NCBI GenBank assembly: GCA_029204225.1
Contig: CM055099.1
Coordinates: forward strand, 40,149,192 to 40,213,191
Source of the DNA: Diphasiastrum complanatum
Lineage: Eukaryota; Streptophyta; Lycopodiopsida; Lycopodiales; Lycopodiaceae
Length of the DNA: 64,000 nt
Reading direction: 5' to 3'
Of the stretch, positions 23,771 to 34,937 are shown piece after piece. Below the pieces are notes generated by a model. That model searched no databases, was not told the origin of the DNA, and was given only the letters and a program-made list of their open reading frames with translations. Position 1 is the first letter of the stretch. Every line of letters starts with the position of its first letter. The position numbers and the translations under genes are program-made.

Positions 23771-25441
23771 TACATCGATGTCGTGCAGATCTTCGAACAA
23801 TAGTCGGTTGTTGAGATGATGATTCTCCTTGCTATGCGACAGGGGTATCTTCGATGTACGTCAGAACAGTCACAGTTCGAGGCTTGTCGATGGTGATGAG
23901 AATCGTTGGAACGAACTCTTGCACTGGCTGCTTCTGCTTGAAGTCGAAGAATTTGTCTTTGAGGAAGACTACATCTCGACTTCAACTCGATTCGACATAA
24001 AAAATTCTATTTGCCTTGTGTGATGTCAAGTATCCAATGAAGATACTCCTGCAGCTAACAGGGTCAAGCTTCTTTCTTAGATCAGAGAAAATGTGTACAT
24101 AGCAAAGATAGCCAAACACTCGAACGTGTCTTAGACTCGGTTTGTAGCCATAGAAAACTTTGAAGGGAGTCCTTGAGTCGACTGCTTTGGTACTTGAATA
24201 GTTCTGCAGATAGCAAGCTATTGAAATAGCTTCAGCCCAAAAGTTCTTTGTGAGCTGAACATTTCACATCTTTGATCATGTTGCATTTAGTAATGTTCAG
24301 TTCTTCCTTTCGGCTGTTTGCAAAGAAGACTTCTTTGTCGTACTTCTCCATAATGGTACACTGTCTTGAGGTGAACATGGCTCTACAGCCTTGATCAGTG
24401 AACTTGCTGATTGACAATAAATTCTTGGTCAGTTTGGGTACGTATAGTACATCCTTAAGCAAGATCAATTTGTCATTTGGAAGATGAAGACGAATAGATC
24501 CTTTGCCCTCAATCTGTAGTGTACTTGAGTCACCGAAGTAGACATACTTTGAATCTGCCGATGTGAGGTCTTCGAATAAGAACTTATATGAGGTCATGTG
24601 CTGAGAAGCACCAGAATCGAGATACCAATCCAATGCATCTCTTATAGGCACATCTTGTATCATTAGCAGTGTTGGGTCTTCATGAGAGATTTTGGCAAAA
24701 TCAGAACCTTCATCCTACTGCATCTTCTTCTTGGCTTTGTTATGCTTGAGAACTCGACAATCTTTGATGTCGTGGTTGGTTCTCTTGTAGTACTTGCAGA
24801 AGAGTCTGGTTAAGCTTTTGATGCTGTTGATTGTGCTGTTGCGATTCTTGGTCTGAAGCAGTTTGCTTAGCTTTTGTCTTCTTGTCCTTCGAAGATTTCT
24901 TCTTCGGAAACTATTGCTTATTCGAATAGAGAGCGACTATCTTCGTATTTGATGTGGATAAGCTTTTCCTTCTTACTTCTTCCTGCAATAAACTTGTTGT
25001 CACCTTGTGTAGAGACAGGTCAGGAGCATTGCTAAGTAGCAATAATAGATTGTCGTAAGAGGGAGGAAGACTAGACAGAAGAGACGTGTTAGCATTTTCG
25101 TCTGATACTGGCGAACCTACTGTAGCAAATGGATTGAGTAGTTGTTTGAAATCATTTAAATGATCAATGATTGAGGTTCTTTCACTCATCTTGAGCAACA
25201 AGAACTTCTTCCTCAAGAAGAGGCGAGTCGATACATCTGTTGTCTTGTATAAACCAGTAAGAATGTCCCATGCTTCTTTGGAGCTAGAACAATTAGCTAC
25301 ATGAGCTATTTGTGAATTTTTAAGATTCAAAGATACAATGGCAAGTGCTTTGCCATCCTTAGCTTCCCAAGTGATTAGCATGTCAGGTTCAGCCGACTTG
25401 GTTATTGAACCATTGACGTATGTTTGACTATCTGGCATCAT

Positions 25442-25690
25442 TCGGCATTCATCATCAGTTCACCACTAGCTACACACCACAACAAAATGGTGTAGCCGAA
25501 AGGAAGAACCGAACATTGTTAAATGCAGTCCAATCGATGATGTCAAATGCTCAGCTCACCAAGGATTTTTGAGCTAAAGCTATTTCAACATCTTGCTTTC
25601 TGCAGAACTATTCAAGTATCAAAGCAGTCAACTCAAAGACTCCCTTCGAAGCTTTTTATGGCTACAAGCCAAGTCTAGTTAGTAGTCATA
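25442..25690 (+). pseudogene. Copia integrase fragment, opposite orientation to element A
   Basis: The plus frame reads FTTSYTPQQNGVAERKNRT (integrase core end), then an in-frame TGA in place of the Trp codon in the KDFWA motif, then LQNYSSIKAVNSKTPFEAF and YGYKPSL. It is closely related to element A's own integrase end but lies head to head with A's gag start at 25441. The 5' side is cut at that junction. Confidence 0.75.
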
Positions 25691-25859
25691 ATACGTGTAA
25701 TATTCCAAGGGCATTGTTCAACTTTATCCTTTTTCAATTCACATTTGTTACATCAAATTTAGTGAATATAATTTGTTTAATATTATAAGGGCGTTGTTCA
25801 AAATATCATTTTTCAATTCACATTTGTTGCCTTGTTTAAAAGAAAAGAAAATTGAATAA

Positions 25860-26230
25860 CTCACCTTTGAAATATCAACATCCTCTTGAGCATTGTACCA
25901 CTCAAAGAATAACTTTGCATTATAAAGCGTACACCAGCCACAACTAAACGAGTCATTTTGCTGGGGGGTCTGCAATACGTTCAACGAATTAATAATGGTA
26001 GCATGAAACTGAAACTAAATAGAGTTGTTAAACAAAAATATTCAAGAAGTGTTCAATAATGACCTCAATGCTAACAATTTCACATTCCTCAAGTCGTGGC
26101 ATTCTCTTTTGAATTCATGTTCTTTAAATTTAGGCAAATAGCCCTTAATAGAATCCAACTTGCAAATTACATTTTGCTTGATCTCAGTCCTCGATTGACA
26201 TGCACACTCATAATTAACATTGAAGAACAT
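25860..26230 (-). pseudogene. Ulp1/C48-type SUMO peptidase exon remnants
   Basis: Minus exon about 25972-25871: after TTGCAG it reads TPQQNDSFSCGWCTLY, the region around the catalytic Cys of Ulp1-family peptidases (PQQ-x2-x-D/S-CG). It ends at a clear donor AAG|GTGAGT. An upstream exon (about 26190-26060) reads YDSIKGY-like sequence (LDSIKGYLPKFKEHEFKRE), which fits the segment between the catalytic His and Gln/Cys. His and Asp exons were not found. Ulp1 domains occur in host SUMO proteases and in many plant transposons; with this context I favour a captured or transposon copy. An intact gene is not supported. Confidence 0.5.
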
Positions 26231-27237
26231 TTTCAGAATAAATTATTCTCTAAATGTTATGCTAGGTGCTATGTGTTACTTGGAAGAAGCACCACTAGAA
26301 GCAAAATTTGGAATACAATTTTTAGGAGTATAATTTTTGTGAGCTTTCCACTATAACTCTCATGTGGACAACCAATAAAAACTTAACATATAGCACATGT
26401 AAATATTGATGGAATAAGCATGTAAATAGTCAATGATAGGCTAAATATGCATGTGCCATATGGCAACACATCATTGGATGTCCACATGCACATTATGTTA
26501 GCCAAAAAATTGACAAAAAATAGCAAAAAAAAAAGAAGCTTTGCACTTGGTCATTATGCCAAAACTTTAGTCAAGTTAAAAAAAAACCTTAGAAAAATGC
26601 AAAAACAAAATAAAAATCATAAAAAAAAACTTTGCAGTTGTGTACAATATGCAAGGTAAGGCCCAAAAGCCTTAGGCCTTCTGCCTTGGTACAATGGAGG
26701 TTGTAGGCTCTAGCCCTTAAGCAGCCACCTCCCAAAGCCAGAACCATTGCCTTCAACCCCACAAGATAATGTTGTATTCTAAGAACATTTATGGAACATG
26801 TTTCCATCTGTACATAATGTGTTTTATCTTTTAAAATTTTTATTTTTTATTTTTTAAAATATTATATACATAAAATAAAAAAAAGCAAAAAAAAAATCTT
26901 AAAAAATGGCCCTTTTCTAAAAAATGTTTATGGCCTCCTAATTTTTTTTTTGCAAAGAAAATTATTAAAAAAAACCATTTTTGAATGAAGATAAAAATAA
27001 AAATACAAAATGGTTTATAGTACTAAACTATTTAGCATCATAAACTCTCATGAAATTGGTTCCATGGGAACATTGGTTGTATTATAGATTTTTAACTAAT
27101 TCCATAGGAACATTGATTGATAGATTCTTAACTTATTTTCTTTGGGATAACATATTCCGCACCATCATGCCAGTGATGGTGCATACACCATCTAAGGGTG
27201 ATGGTGGGTGCTCCACTATCACCACCTCTCCTCTCCC
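26231..27237. other. AT-rich intergenic DNA
   Basis: Poly-A/T-rich (26510-26640, 26820-27010). No gene recognised. A C-rich patch at 26650-26760 has a weak tRNA-like look but no foldable tRNA. Confidence 0.5.
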
Positions 27238-27247
27238 ATCTGTGCTT

Positions 27248-27635
27248 GGCTTTGCTTAATCTTAGCACTGTGACGGGTGCTGGCACGCGTCAGGGTGCGC
27301 CAGCCTGTGCCCAGGGCATGTGTCCCCAAAATGTCATGGGTGGGCGCGCCAGGAAGCTTGCGGTGGCGCCGGACAGGTGGGCGCCGGGCAACGTAGTGGC
27401 GCCGGGGCAGCCCAGTGTTGCCAGGCACCTTCACGCCCATGTACACATACGTGAGCTAATGGGCGAGTTTAACTATATATTCACCCAGTGTAATTCCACA
27501 AAAAAGCTTATGGGATAATATTTGGTTGCCCGAGACATCAGGGCAACCAGTTTTCGAAAAAAAAAAAAAAGAATCCTAAGTGGCACGGGCTGACACGTGC
27601 CAGCACCCGTCAGGGTGCTAGGATTAAGCGGAGCC
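27248..27635. mobile_element. Mutator-type MITE with perfect 10-bp TSD
   Basis: ATCTGTGCTT occurs directly on both sides (27238-27247 and 27636-27645). Terminal inverted repeats of about 45 bp start GGCTTTGCTTAATC on the left and GGCTCCGCTTAATC on the right (reverse complement). They stay about 87% alike through GACGGGTGCTGGCAC. A 9-11 bp TSD with long TIRs is diagnostic of Mutator-like elements. No transposase is encoded in 388 bp. The right TIR carries CACGTG (27594-27599). Confidence 0.85.
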
Positions 27636-27830
27636 ATCTGTGCTTGCCCTTCCATTGTCAGTGGAAGGGGCTAGCAATGGCAAGTGTATTCACACAGCTC
27701 CATTTTCTTTTATGAAAATTGAGTTTTCTTTGTCATGGCAAATTGTCCTCTTGTTGTGCAGCTTGCAAACGTTGGAAGTTGGAACCACTAAACTCCTTGC
27801 ATTCAATGGTCAACCTTAAATGGGAATCTT

Positions 27831-27840
27831 GCCACGTGGC
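27831..27840. promoter_or_regulatory. G-box/ABRE palindrome GCCACGTGGC upstream of the LEA gene
   Basis: A perfect 10-bp palindrome 384 bp before the LEA start codon. CACGTG with these flanks is the ABA-responsive element bound by bZIP (ABF/AREB) factors. A CCACGCGTTT at 27941-27950 resembles the CACGCG core of coupling element CE3, which often works with an ABRE. Use here is inferred. Confidence 0.55.
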
Positions 27841-28223
27841 ATCCTTTGAAGTTTAAGGTATTAGCGGTCTGAATATAAATAAATAAATTTTAATATTCTA
27901 TCCTTTACTAAAAGTCCATACTACGCGAATAGCAATTAAACCACGCGTTTAAAGGAGACAAAAAAAGAAAAAGACAAAATTGAGCTTAAAATAATCTGCT
28001 TTCAGTAAAATAAAAAAGAATCCGCGTTTGCATCCACTGTAGCTACTACTTCATGGACGAGGAGCTATGGCGTATCTATGTGCTAATACCGTCTGCGACT
28101 AGCTTCGCGAGAGCGAGATCGAGAGAGAGAGAGAGAAAAGATAAGCTTCTGTAGCTTGCAGCTTCCATCAATCAAGGTGCTGAATTCAACACAGCCCGAT
28201 AGCGAGAGCTGTGTGTGATTGAT

Positions 28224-29120
28224 ATGGCTTCGGATGAGGAGAAGAAGGAAGAAGGATTTATGGATAAAGTTAAAGACTTTATTCAGGATCTAGGAGAGAG
28301 GATCGAAGCGACCCTCGGGTTTGGAAAGCCCACCGCTTCAGTCACAGGCTTCCACCTGCCCTCCATCAATCTGGAAAAAGCTGATGTGATCGTGGACATT
28401 CTCATCAGCAATCCTAACCCAATTCCCATCCCTCTTGTTGACATTGAGTATCTCATCGAGAGCGATGGCCGCAAGCTCATCTCCGGCACCATTCCCGATG
28501 CAGGCACCATCCACGCGCATGGCTCTGAGACCATCAAAATTCCCATGACTTTGATCTACCAGGACATCAAAGACACCTATGATGATATCAAGCCAGGCGA
28601 GGTGATACCGTACCGCATTAAGGTGAACTTGATCGCAGATGTACCTGTGTTCGGCAGACTGACGCTGCCTTTGGAGAAGACTGGAACGATTCCTGTGCCT
28701 TACAAGCCCGACGTCGACATTGATAAGGTGGAATGGGATCATCTTTCTATGGATGAAACAGCTGCAACCTTACACCTGAAAGTAGAGAATAAGAACAAAT
28801 TTGAGCTGGGCGTGAATAGTTTGGACTACGATCTCACATTGGCGGATGTGCCCATCGCCAAGGCTAATCTCAGCAAGTCTGCAGCGATTGAGAGCGAAGG
28901 GGTGGGATACCTGGAGGTACCCATCTGTTTCCGGCCTAAGGACTTTGGATCGGCATTATGGGATATCATCCGAGGAAGAGGAGCTGGATATAGCATGCGG
29001 GGAAAGCTGGAGGTGGACACCCCGTTTGGTCCAATGCATTTACCATTCGCTAGAGAAGGGGGAAAAACCCTTTTCAAAAAGAAAAATAGCGACGACGAGG
29101 CTGCAGCACATGACGATTAG
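28224..29120 (+). CDS. LEA_2 family protein with two WHy domains (At2g44060-like)
   Basis: Uninterrupted single-exon gene of 298 residues. The start is the ATG at 28224; the in-frame GTG three codons upstream is not used in plants. The protein opens with an acidic/basic amphipathic head (MASDEEKKEEGFMDKVKDF). WHy domain 1 (about residues 38-140) includes INLEKADVIVDILISNPNPI and LVDIEYLIESDGRKLISG. WHy domain 2 (about 158-270) includes TAATLHLKVENKNKFELGV and DYDLTLADVPIAKANLS. The tail is charged (FKKKNSDDEAAAHDD). No signal peptide or membrane span is seen, so it is probably cytosolic or nuclear. Atypical (group LEA14-like) LEA proteins are folded and linked to dehydration and hypersensitive responses; two-domain members such as Arabidopsis At2g44060 are the closest match in layout. 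The 5' leader has a (GA)n tract at about 28118-28134. An ABRE upstream fits ABA or stress induction. Confidence 0.93.
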   Translation: MASDEEKKEEGFMDKVKDFIQDLGERIEATLGFGKPTASVTGFHLPSINLEKADVIVDILISNPNPIPIPLVDIEYLIESDGRKLISGTIPDAGTIHAHGSETIKIPMTLIYQDIKDTYDDIKPGEVIPYRIKVNLIADVPVFGRLTLPLEKTGTIPVPYKPDVDIDKVEWDHLSMDETAATLHLKVENKNKFELGVNSLDYDLTLADVPIAKANLSKSAAIESEGVGYLEVPICFRPKDFGSALWDIIRGRGAGYSMRGKLEVDTPFGPMHLPFAREGGKTLFKKKNSDDEAAAHDD

Positions 29121-30032
29121 GTAGCTTCTTTTTCATGGTTGCTGAGATTTAATCACAGATATAGTTTCTAGAAGAGCTTTCTATACCTGACTTTTGTTTC
29201 AAGCTGATACACGTATTGTTTCTCGCAATCTACTGTATTTCTCAGACAATATCTTCTCTTGTTGTACTGTTTTTCTCGGACTAAGTAGACTGATAAATGG
29301 TCCTAACAAGCATTGAAGGATTCATGATGTTTCATCTTGCTTAGTGAGCACCAAAAAATACACTACTCAGTTAATGCTAATTGGAAATGCAATTTGAAGT
29401 CACGGTAAGTGGGGCATCACTTTGCTTACTTAGTTGCATCGGAACGACATTTCAGATTTCCAGAACCCTAAATTTATTTTCCTCAAAATAAATCAGGTTT
29501 AACCTTGGATTTAGACCCAAAACAATGCTCGTGAATCCAAATCAATTGACTAGAGGGGCACACCTTACAATGCTATTGAAGAGAGCACACGAGGTAGGGA
29601 GCCCATTTTGAATCTATGTTCTACTCACAAAGATAAAATAACGTGGTAGTACAAGGTATACAATAGTCAATCTCTTACAAAATAGAGGTTGTGTTGCATG
29701 ATCATCAAAGAATCACACAAATATGGATGTTAACTGCTTTACAAACGAGTTCCAATCATTTATAGATGCCATGTTGTTGTGTAATCAATTGTTAGATCAG
29801 ATGGTTATGTTGATAGGCTTTGTTAGAATTCTCATGGTCAAGAGGAAGTTTACTATTCTAAAGGTCACACATATATGTCAAATTTCATAATATGTATGCA
29901 TGGGTTGGTTTATACCATATGCGTTGATTGACTTACAATAAACTGTAAACCCTCAAAATAGACATTGACATTATGTAAATAATAATTAGTAAAGAATGTG
30001 AGTTGGTCTCTTCGCCCTAGTAGATAAAATAT
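29121..30032. other. LEA 3' UTR and intergenic DNA
   Basis: The first ~200 bp are T-rich, as expected for a plant 3' UTR. No strong poly(A) signal is assigned. The remainder is AT-rich with no gene seen. Confidence 0.5.
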
Positions 30033-30356
30033 ATGAACCCTCATGGTGGTTATTGTGATGAGCACACTCTTGGGCATTCACAAGAAGTAGTACATAATTT
30101 GGCCCCAATTTATGCCTTGTGGAGTTTGCCTTATCAGCCAACTCTAGATTTCATTCTAGGAGTAAGCACATTGAGATTAGATATCATTACATCAGGGGCA
30201 AGGTTCTCGACAGAGAGGTGAGCTTAACGTACTGCAGAACGCAGGACATGGTTGCAGACATCTTCACGAAAGCACTCAGTGTTAATGCACACGACAAATT
30301 TTGTGCATCGCTCAGTCTGAAGATCAAGTCATTCACGGATCCAGATTAAGGGGGGG
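30033..30356 (+). pseudogene. Copia RNase H C-terminus and polypurine tract
   Basis: The frame reads SKHIEIRYHYIRGKVLDRE, then VSLTYCRTQDMVADIFTKAL, the typical copia RNase H end. It stops at a TAA just before a purine tract (taagggggg) that abuts the LTR start at 30357. Nothing 5' of the RNase H end is present. Confidence 0.8.
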
Positions 30357-31485
30357 TGTTGGATCTATTACTTCTACTCTCCTTAAATCCCATTTTAATC
30401 TGCCTCGATTCATGCTGCATATTTACTAACGTTGTCATGCAACTTGCATATTTACACGCAAATTCGCACAGACGAATAAAAGGCGAAAGAATCGCGACAC
30501 TGTGTTTTTACACAGGTTACGGTAACAGGCGAAAAGGAGACACTGTCCTACAGAATGCCAAGGGTGTCCTAAAAGCAAAGGCACCCTGTAAATTCAATCC
30601 TAAGGCTATTCGTAAGAGTGACGCACTTTTTGCATCGTCATCACCAACGGTCACCTTAGCATTGACTGACATCGCACCCTTTTTACGCTTCCCCCATGCA
30701 GCTGCGCTAATAGACTGGACAACGATTGCGGCCACCCACGGTCTCTTACAGACAACACATCCCCTGTATTTTCCACATCTGCATACCTGTAATATAATGT
30801 ATATATACTGGATACCATTTGTGTATTCAGGTCAATGGGTGAATAAGTTGATGAGTGAAGAGAGAGATACAGGAGTAGACGAAGTAGATGCCCTGAGCAT
30901 TGATTCTTCATTCTTTTCAGAATGAAGGTTTCATTCCTTTTTACAGATTGAAATAAGTTTCGTAGGGCACGCGGTTTCGTCCGCTAATATATTGTGCTCT
31001 ATCGCATTATTGACATGTATACATGATATACTTAATTTGATTCAGTTCATTGTTCTGCGTTTAGATCTATGTCAGCATTGCTATGCTTATTAGTCATTCT
31101 GTCTGATCTTTCTAGTTTTTCTTTCTGGTGATAGACGATTAACATTTAGTCTTGCCTTTTGCGAATCATTCGCGACTAATTATCAGTCGAGGACAGTCGA
31201 GCTCTTCGCGAATCATTCACGACATATAATTTGTCTGGCTATTCGCGACAAATTATTCTTCTAGCGCTTCATCTATTAATGTTTGGCTACGTAATTTAGA
31301 ATGACCGTGATTTTTATCACTAAAGTTTTGTCATTCTGATAGGCTTAGTCATGCTTACGGAGAGAGTCGTATAACTCATTCCGCTACGCACGAACATTTT
31401 CTGTTCGAGTTCGTTTCTTGTTCGCTTCTTGTTCGAGTTCGTGTTTCGTTCGTGTTCGTCATAGATCTCCTCTCTCTCTCCAACA
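30357..31485 (+). mobile_element. Copia 3' LTR, TGTTGG...CCAACA
   Basis: Starts TGTTGGATCT directly after the PPT and ends CTCCAACA, giving a 1129-bp LTR with matching inverted ends. It contains gcgacactgtg, tttttacacagg and gtgtcctaaaagc, shared with element A's LTR. A second block near 31130-31460 is rich in ttcgcgaa/cgcgac and gttcgtgttcg words. The long frame at 30356-30925 is LTR sequence, not a gene. Confidence 0.7.
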
Positions 31486-31604
31486 GTTGATGTTGTATCT
31501 TGTGCACCCAATTAAGCCGAAAATCTGGATCTATTTGTGTCATCATTAGATCTGATTTCTTTACATTCCGTCCCTCTCAGGGTGGAGTCTCCTGTCAGTC
31601 AGAA

Positions 31605-31775
31605 CTGTGCGCAACACCGTGGGTTGGACCTCAGGGCTATTCACTAAGTTTAAGCATATCACTAAGTCGAGGAGAAGAAACAAACCTGGATTTCCCTAGT
31701 AACGACAAGCGAACCCCAAAGTTCCCAACTTCAGAATCATGCAACGTTGCCATGCGAATTACAGTTTGGAGAAGC
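31605..31775 (+). rRNA. Degenerate 5' fragment of nuclear 25S rRNA gene
   Basis: The words agtttaagcatatcactaag, gaggagaagaaac, ggatttccctagtaacgac and aagcgaacc match the conserved start of plant 25S rRNA, whose forms are agtttaagcatatcaataag, cggaggaaaagaaac and agtaacggcgagcgaacc. Further on, gcgaattacagtttggagaa and gcg match the next block. Many differences are C-to-T or G-to-A, as in old methylated DNA. No 5.8S, ITS or later 25S sequence was seen. It is a pseudogene fragment. Confidence 0.8.
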
Positions 31776-31805
31776 GTGACGTTGCAGCTCACCCTGTTTC
31801 GCCAC

Positions 31806-33839
31806 TAGCGCGCTGACGCCTAGCCTCCTCTGGCCTAAGTGAAATTTGTGCTAGAGAAGCAAAGCTTGGTTCAATCATGGCAAGGCCTCAAGTATGAGGC
31901 ATCTCCCAAAGTTTGCTAACTTGGCATATTATATCGGTAAAATATTTGTTCAGTTAGTTGTAGATAAGTAGACAAAAAGTTGTCTTTCTTATATATTTTC
32001 AATTTGTTTACTATGATAAGTTTGTGGTCATGTTATGTACCTTGAGGAGGGAGAAAATGTTCTGCATTGTTCTCTCATCTTCATTATGGAGAGCACAAGA
32101 GGGCTTATAAAACACTAATCAACGATTCATAAATCAATTAATCTATAGGAGAAAATAACAATTCATACATTACACAAGAGAGAGATGAAGAAAATGAACA
32201 AGAATTATGAGGTAGCAAACAAGAATAATAACAAAGAGGTAAGGAGATTATGTTTTTCTTGCTAGTAGCCGTTTAATCCAAAAGGCTTACACTATCTAAT
32301 TACTCCAGATTTATATATCAACTATTGCAAATTGTTTGTATGACATCATATTTAGCTGACTTTTAACCAACATGGGTCTATTGTGTGGCAATCCTTTGAT
32401 CTCTGTCTTTTTGACTATGACACGATACGATCTCTCTTTCATAACACATTTTCATCTATAGGAATCTCTTGTTATGCAAATTGTAGTTGTTGTTTCACAT
32501 TCTTGTTATTCGAATTTGTCATACAAATGTCTTTTTTCTCCTCGATTTTGTACCTATTGCAGTACTTTGTTATTGCTCTAGTTTCTTGAAGTAAACATTT
32601 GTGTTATTGTGAAAGCTTAGTGAAAGTGTTGCACTTATGTTTTGTCCTGATTGCTCTTATCTTTACAAACCTTGTTTCTTAATCAACAATTTCTTTCTAG
32701 AGTTGTCTCAGTTTGCATTTTGACATTTGTAACCTCAAGTGACACCAAATGATGTTTCACTCTCTCATTTACATTTTTTTTGGTCTCAGGTACATATTGT
32801 TGCAAGGTTGAGGTCTTTAGCTCTTGATAAAGGGCTAGGCATTGATTTTGCAAAACTAGTATCCTTGCAGAGAGACATCACGTGTTCATGATGGCTTTTG
32901 GTGAGCAAAATGGCCACTTTTAAAGCAACCTTTTTTAGAAAATGCAGACAAATCTTAACAAGCAATTATGTTGTTGATGGAAGAATTTATCTTAGATTTT
33001 GCATGCTAACATGATAATTGATGAAAAATTGTCTTTAGTATAGACATACTATATAGATTAAGACTCGTAGTTTATGCTTATGTTTAAAGCTATAATTTAT
33101 GCTAGTAAGTTCATTTTCATGAAAGTTTATAACTTAAGCTTCTGTAGTTATGCCTTAAGATGAAGTTTTAGATAATTTGTCACAGATCATCACGATCTTG
33201 CAAACTTGGCCTTTAGGTGAACAAAAAATCATTAAAACAAATAGTTGATTATAATGCCTTGTGGGATGAAATTTTAGATACTTGTGAGAGGATCATCACG
33301 GTCTTGCAAACTTGGCCTTTAGGTGAACAAAACATCAGGAAAACAATTAGCTGATTGGATAGGTCTCACTTGTAGATTTAAAGTTCCACTCATCTTAGTG
33401 ACTTTCTACCTATTTGAAAGTTTATTACTTTGTAAAAAAAAGTTTACTTAACTCTTCATGGTTATTTATATTTTTGTCCTTTGGGTGGATATGTATTTTC
33501 TAAAATGAATACTTCATAAGGGCTAAGTCTTGGTTATTCTAAAAATAAAAAAAAAGATGCAAGGGAAGCACATATGGTGAGCATGTAGGCTACTACGTAT
33601 GTCATGCCCACACATGAATTGATCTCAGATTATAATCCTGTAAGAAGATCAATAGGGGTATCTCTAAAGGTAAATGAATTATGATTACAAGGGATTGGGG
33701 CCCTCATGGAATTAAAGTCATAGTTAATAGTTGGAGAGCTAAAACTCAAGATTGTGGATTGGTATGGATCTAATAGCAACTTGTAGGTGGTCCAGTTAGG
33801 CTGTTGATGTGTCCATTGAGGTGTCACAGTTCACTACTA
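31806..33839. other. Gene-free AT-rich stretch
   Basis: No gene is recognised. A purine tract followed by TGTTCTGC at about 32045-32062 and a TATAAAA at about 32110 could be an LTR start with promoter, but no partner LTR was found. At 33185-33345 a ~106-bp unit (gatcatcacgatcttgcaaa and cttggcctttaggtgaac) is present twice in tandem. Confidence 0.45.
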
Positions 33840-34627
33840 GTGATAAAGCTTGGGCCGGATACCTTGAGGAATTTCGGAAGGCCTTCATCGTTGTCAATGA
33901 CTTGGAAATGTATATTCATTTCATTAATTGCTAGTTGACTAATCGTGAATTGGACACATGTCAGAGAATTCATCGATTTTTTGGCCAAGGTGCTAATTTT
34001 TGATCATAAGTTGACCCAGTGGCAACTTGTGTTCGGATTGTCTATCGACTATCAAAATGAGTGTAAGCGAAATGTTTTTTTATATTTTGGAAGATGCTAT
34101 TGAGTGGCGAAAGCCTATGATAGTACAGTTCTTGCTTCGTGAAAAAGTGTGCACGGTCAAATTTCTCTAAAACCAAAGAACGAAAAGTTTAAGAACAAAA
34201 GGAAAAAAATATGTTAATGCATTGGATGCCACGACTTACCACAAGAAAAAGATCAAGAAGTCGATAATAAGAAATATGGTGTGCAAGCTGACAATAAAAG
34301 AAAATCTTTGTTTCTTGTGCAATAAACTTGGGCATCGAGCAAAATGGTAACCCAAACTAAAGAACAAATCTCAAGTTGATGGAGTTAGCTATAAAAGCTT
34401 TGGGTGCCCACCATGGGCAATGATCATTGATACGTGATCCACTTAGCCTCGGGGTTGGACATGAAGATCTAAGATGTCAAAGTCCCCGATTTTGAGTTTC
34501 AAATGTAGGGTTATGTCGAGCGATTGAATTTTCATGTCATGAATCTTGATCACAATGATTTAATTCTATGATACGAATAATTTTTAGCGAATCAGATTAT
34601 TTAGGTATTGACTTAAAAATCACTCAT

Positions 34628-34679
<52 letters not shown>

Positions 34680-34890
34680 TGGTAAAAATGTTTCTATCTA
34701 TGGAGAGACTAATGTACTTCTATTGTCAATGATTTTCTCGGTTGAATTAATGATAAAATTCAATAATTTCGATTATGAATGTTTCATCTTGTTAAAATCT
34801 AATTTTCATTGTGATATTGTTCGTGAGTTTGATGTGAATGTGTTTTTAATTGTTACATCGAGAATGCTCATCAAGAGCAACAATTAATGT
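33840..34890 (+). pseudogene. Ty3/gypsy gag with zinc knuckle and start of pol, heavily mutated
   Basis: Broken plus frames read like gypsy gag. Around 34300-34350 is LCFLCNKLGHRAKW, a decayed CCHC zinc knuckle (C-x2-C-x4-H, last Cys lost). A protease/linker-like frame follows (34680-34880: DGKNVSIYGETNVLLL). A (TA)23 tract at 34630-34676 interrupts it. The same element appears to resume at 37395. Confidence 0.55.
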
Positions 34891-34937
34891 AGGATACAAA
34901 ACAAGAATTTAATGATTTTTTTTTTGAAGCAACTACC

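Larger units (their letters stand above)
20779..25441 (-). mobile_element. Ty1-copia element A, internal region, internally deleted and split by element B
   Basis: Minus order: gag (25441-24911, UBN2-like, with EAWDILTGLYKT and LKMSERTSIIDHLNDF), protease (24663-24232: WYLDSGASQHMT, LKDVLYVPKLTKNLLSIS), integrase end (about 24240-24000: NFWAEAISIACYLQNYSS, RTPFKVFYGYKPSL), RT end plus RNase H (about 23590-23074: EDCKPTNTPVDP, YSDSDWAGDVDTKKSTSGY), and the RNase H C-terminus (21086-20790: CDNQSCIALSLNP, HARAKHIEV). The integrase catalytic core and most of RT are missing. The frame contains stops, so the element is dead. RNase H resumes in register across element B: EIIWL on one side, RRLLQGLQFPQ on the other. 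Confidence 0.85.

Noticed and set aside
26650-26770. tRNA-like C-rich patch
   Set aside because: No cloverleaf could be drawn by eye.
28283-28742. Minus-strand frames under the LEA gene
   Set aside because: Shadows of a well-supported plus-strand gene; no motifs.
30356-30925. 189-codon plus frame
   Set aside because: It lies wholly inside a copia LTR (30357-31485); composition is not protein-like.
31500-31808. 102-codon open frame
   Set aside because: It runs across the degenerate 25S rRNA fragment and has no protein features.
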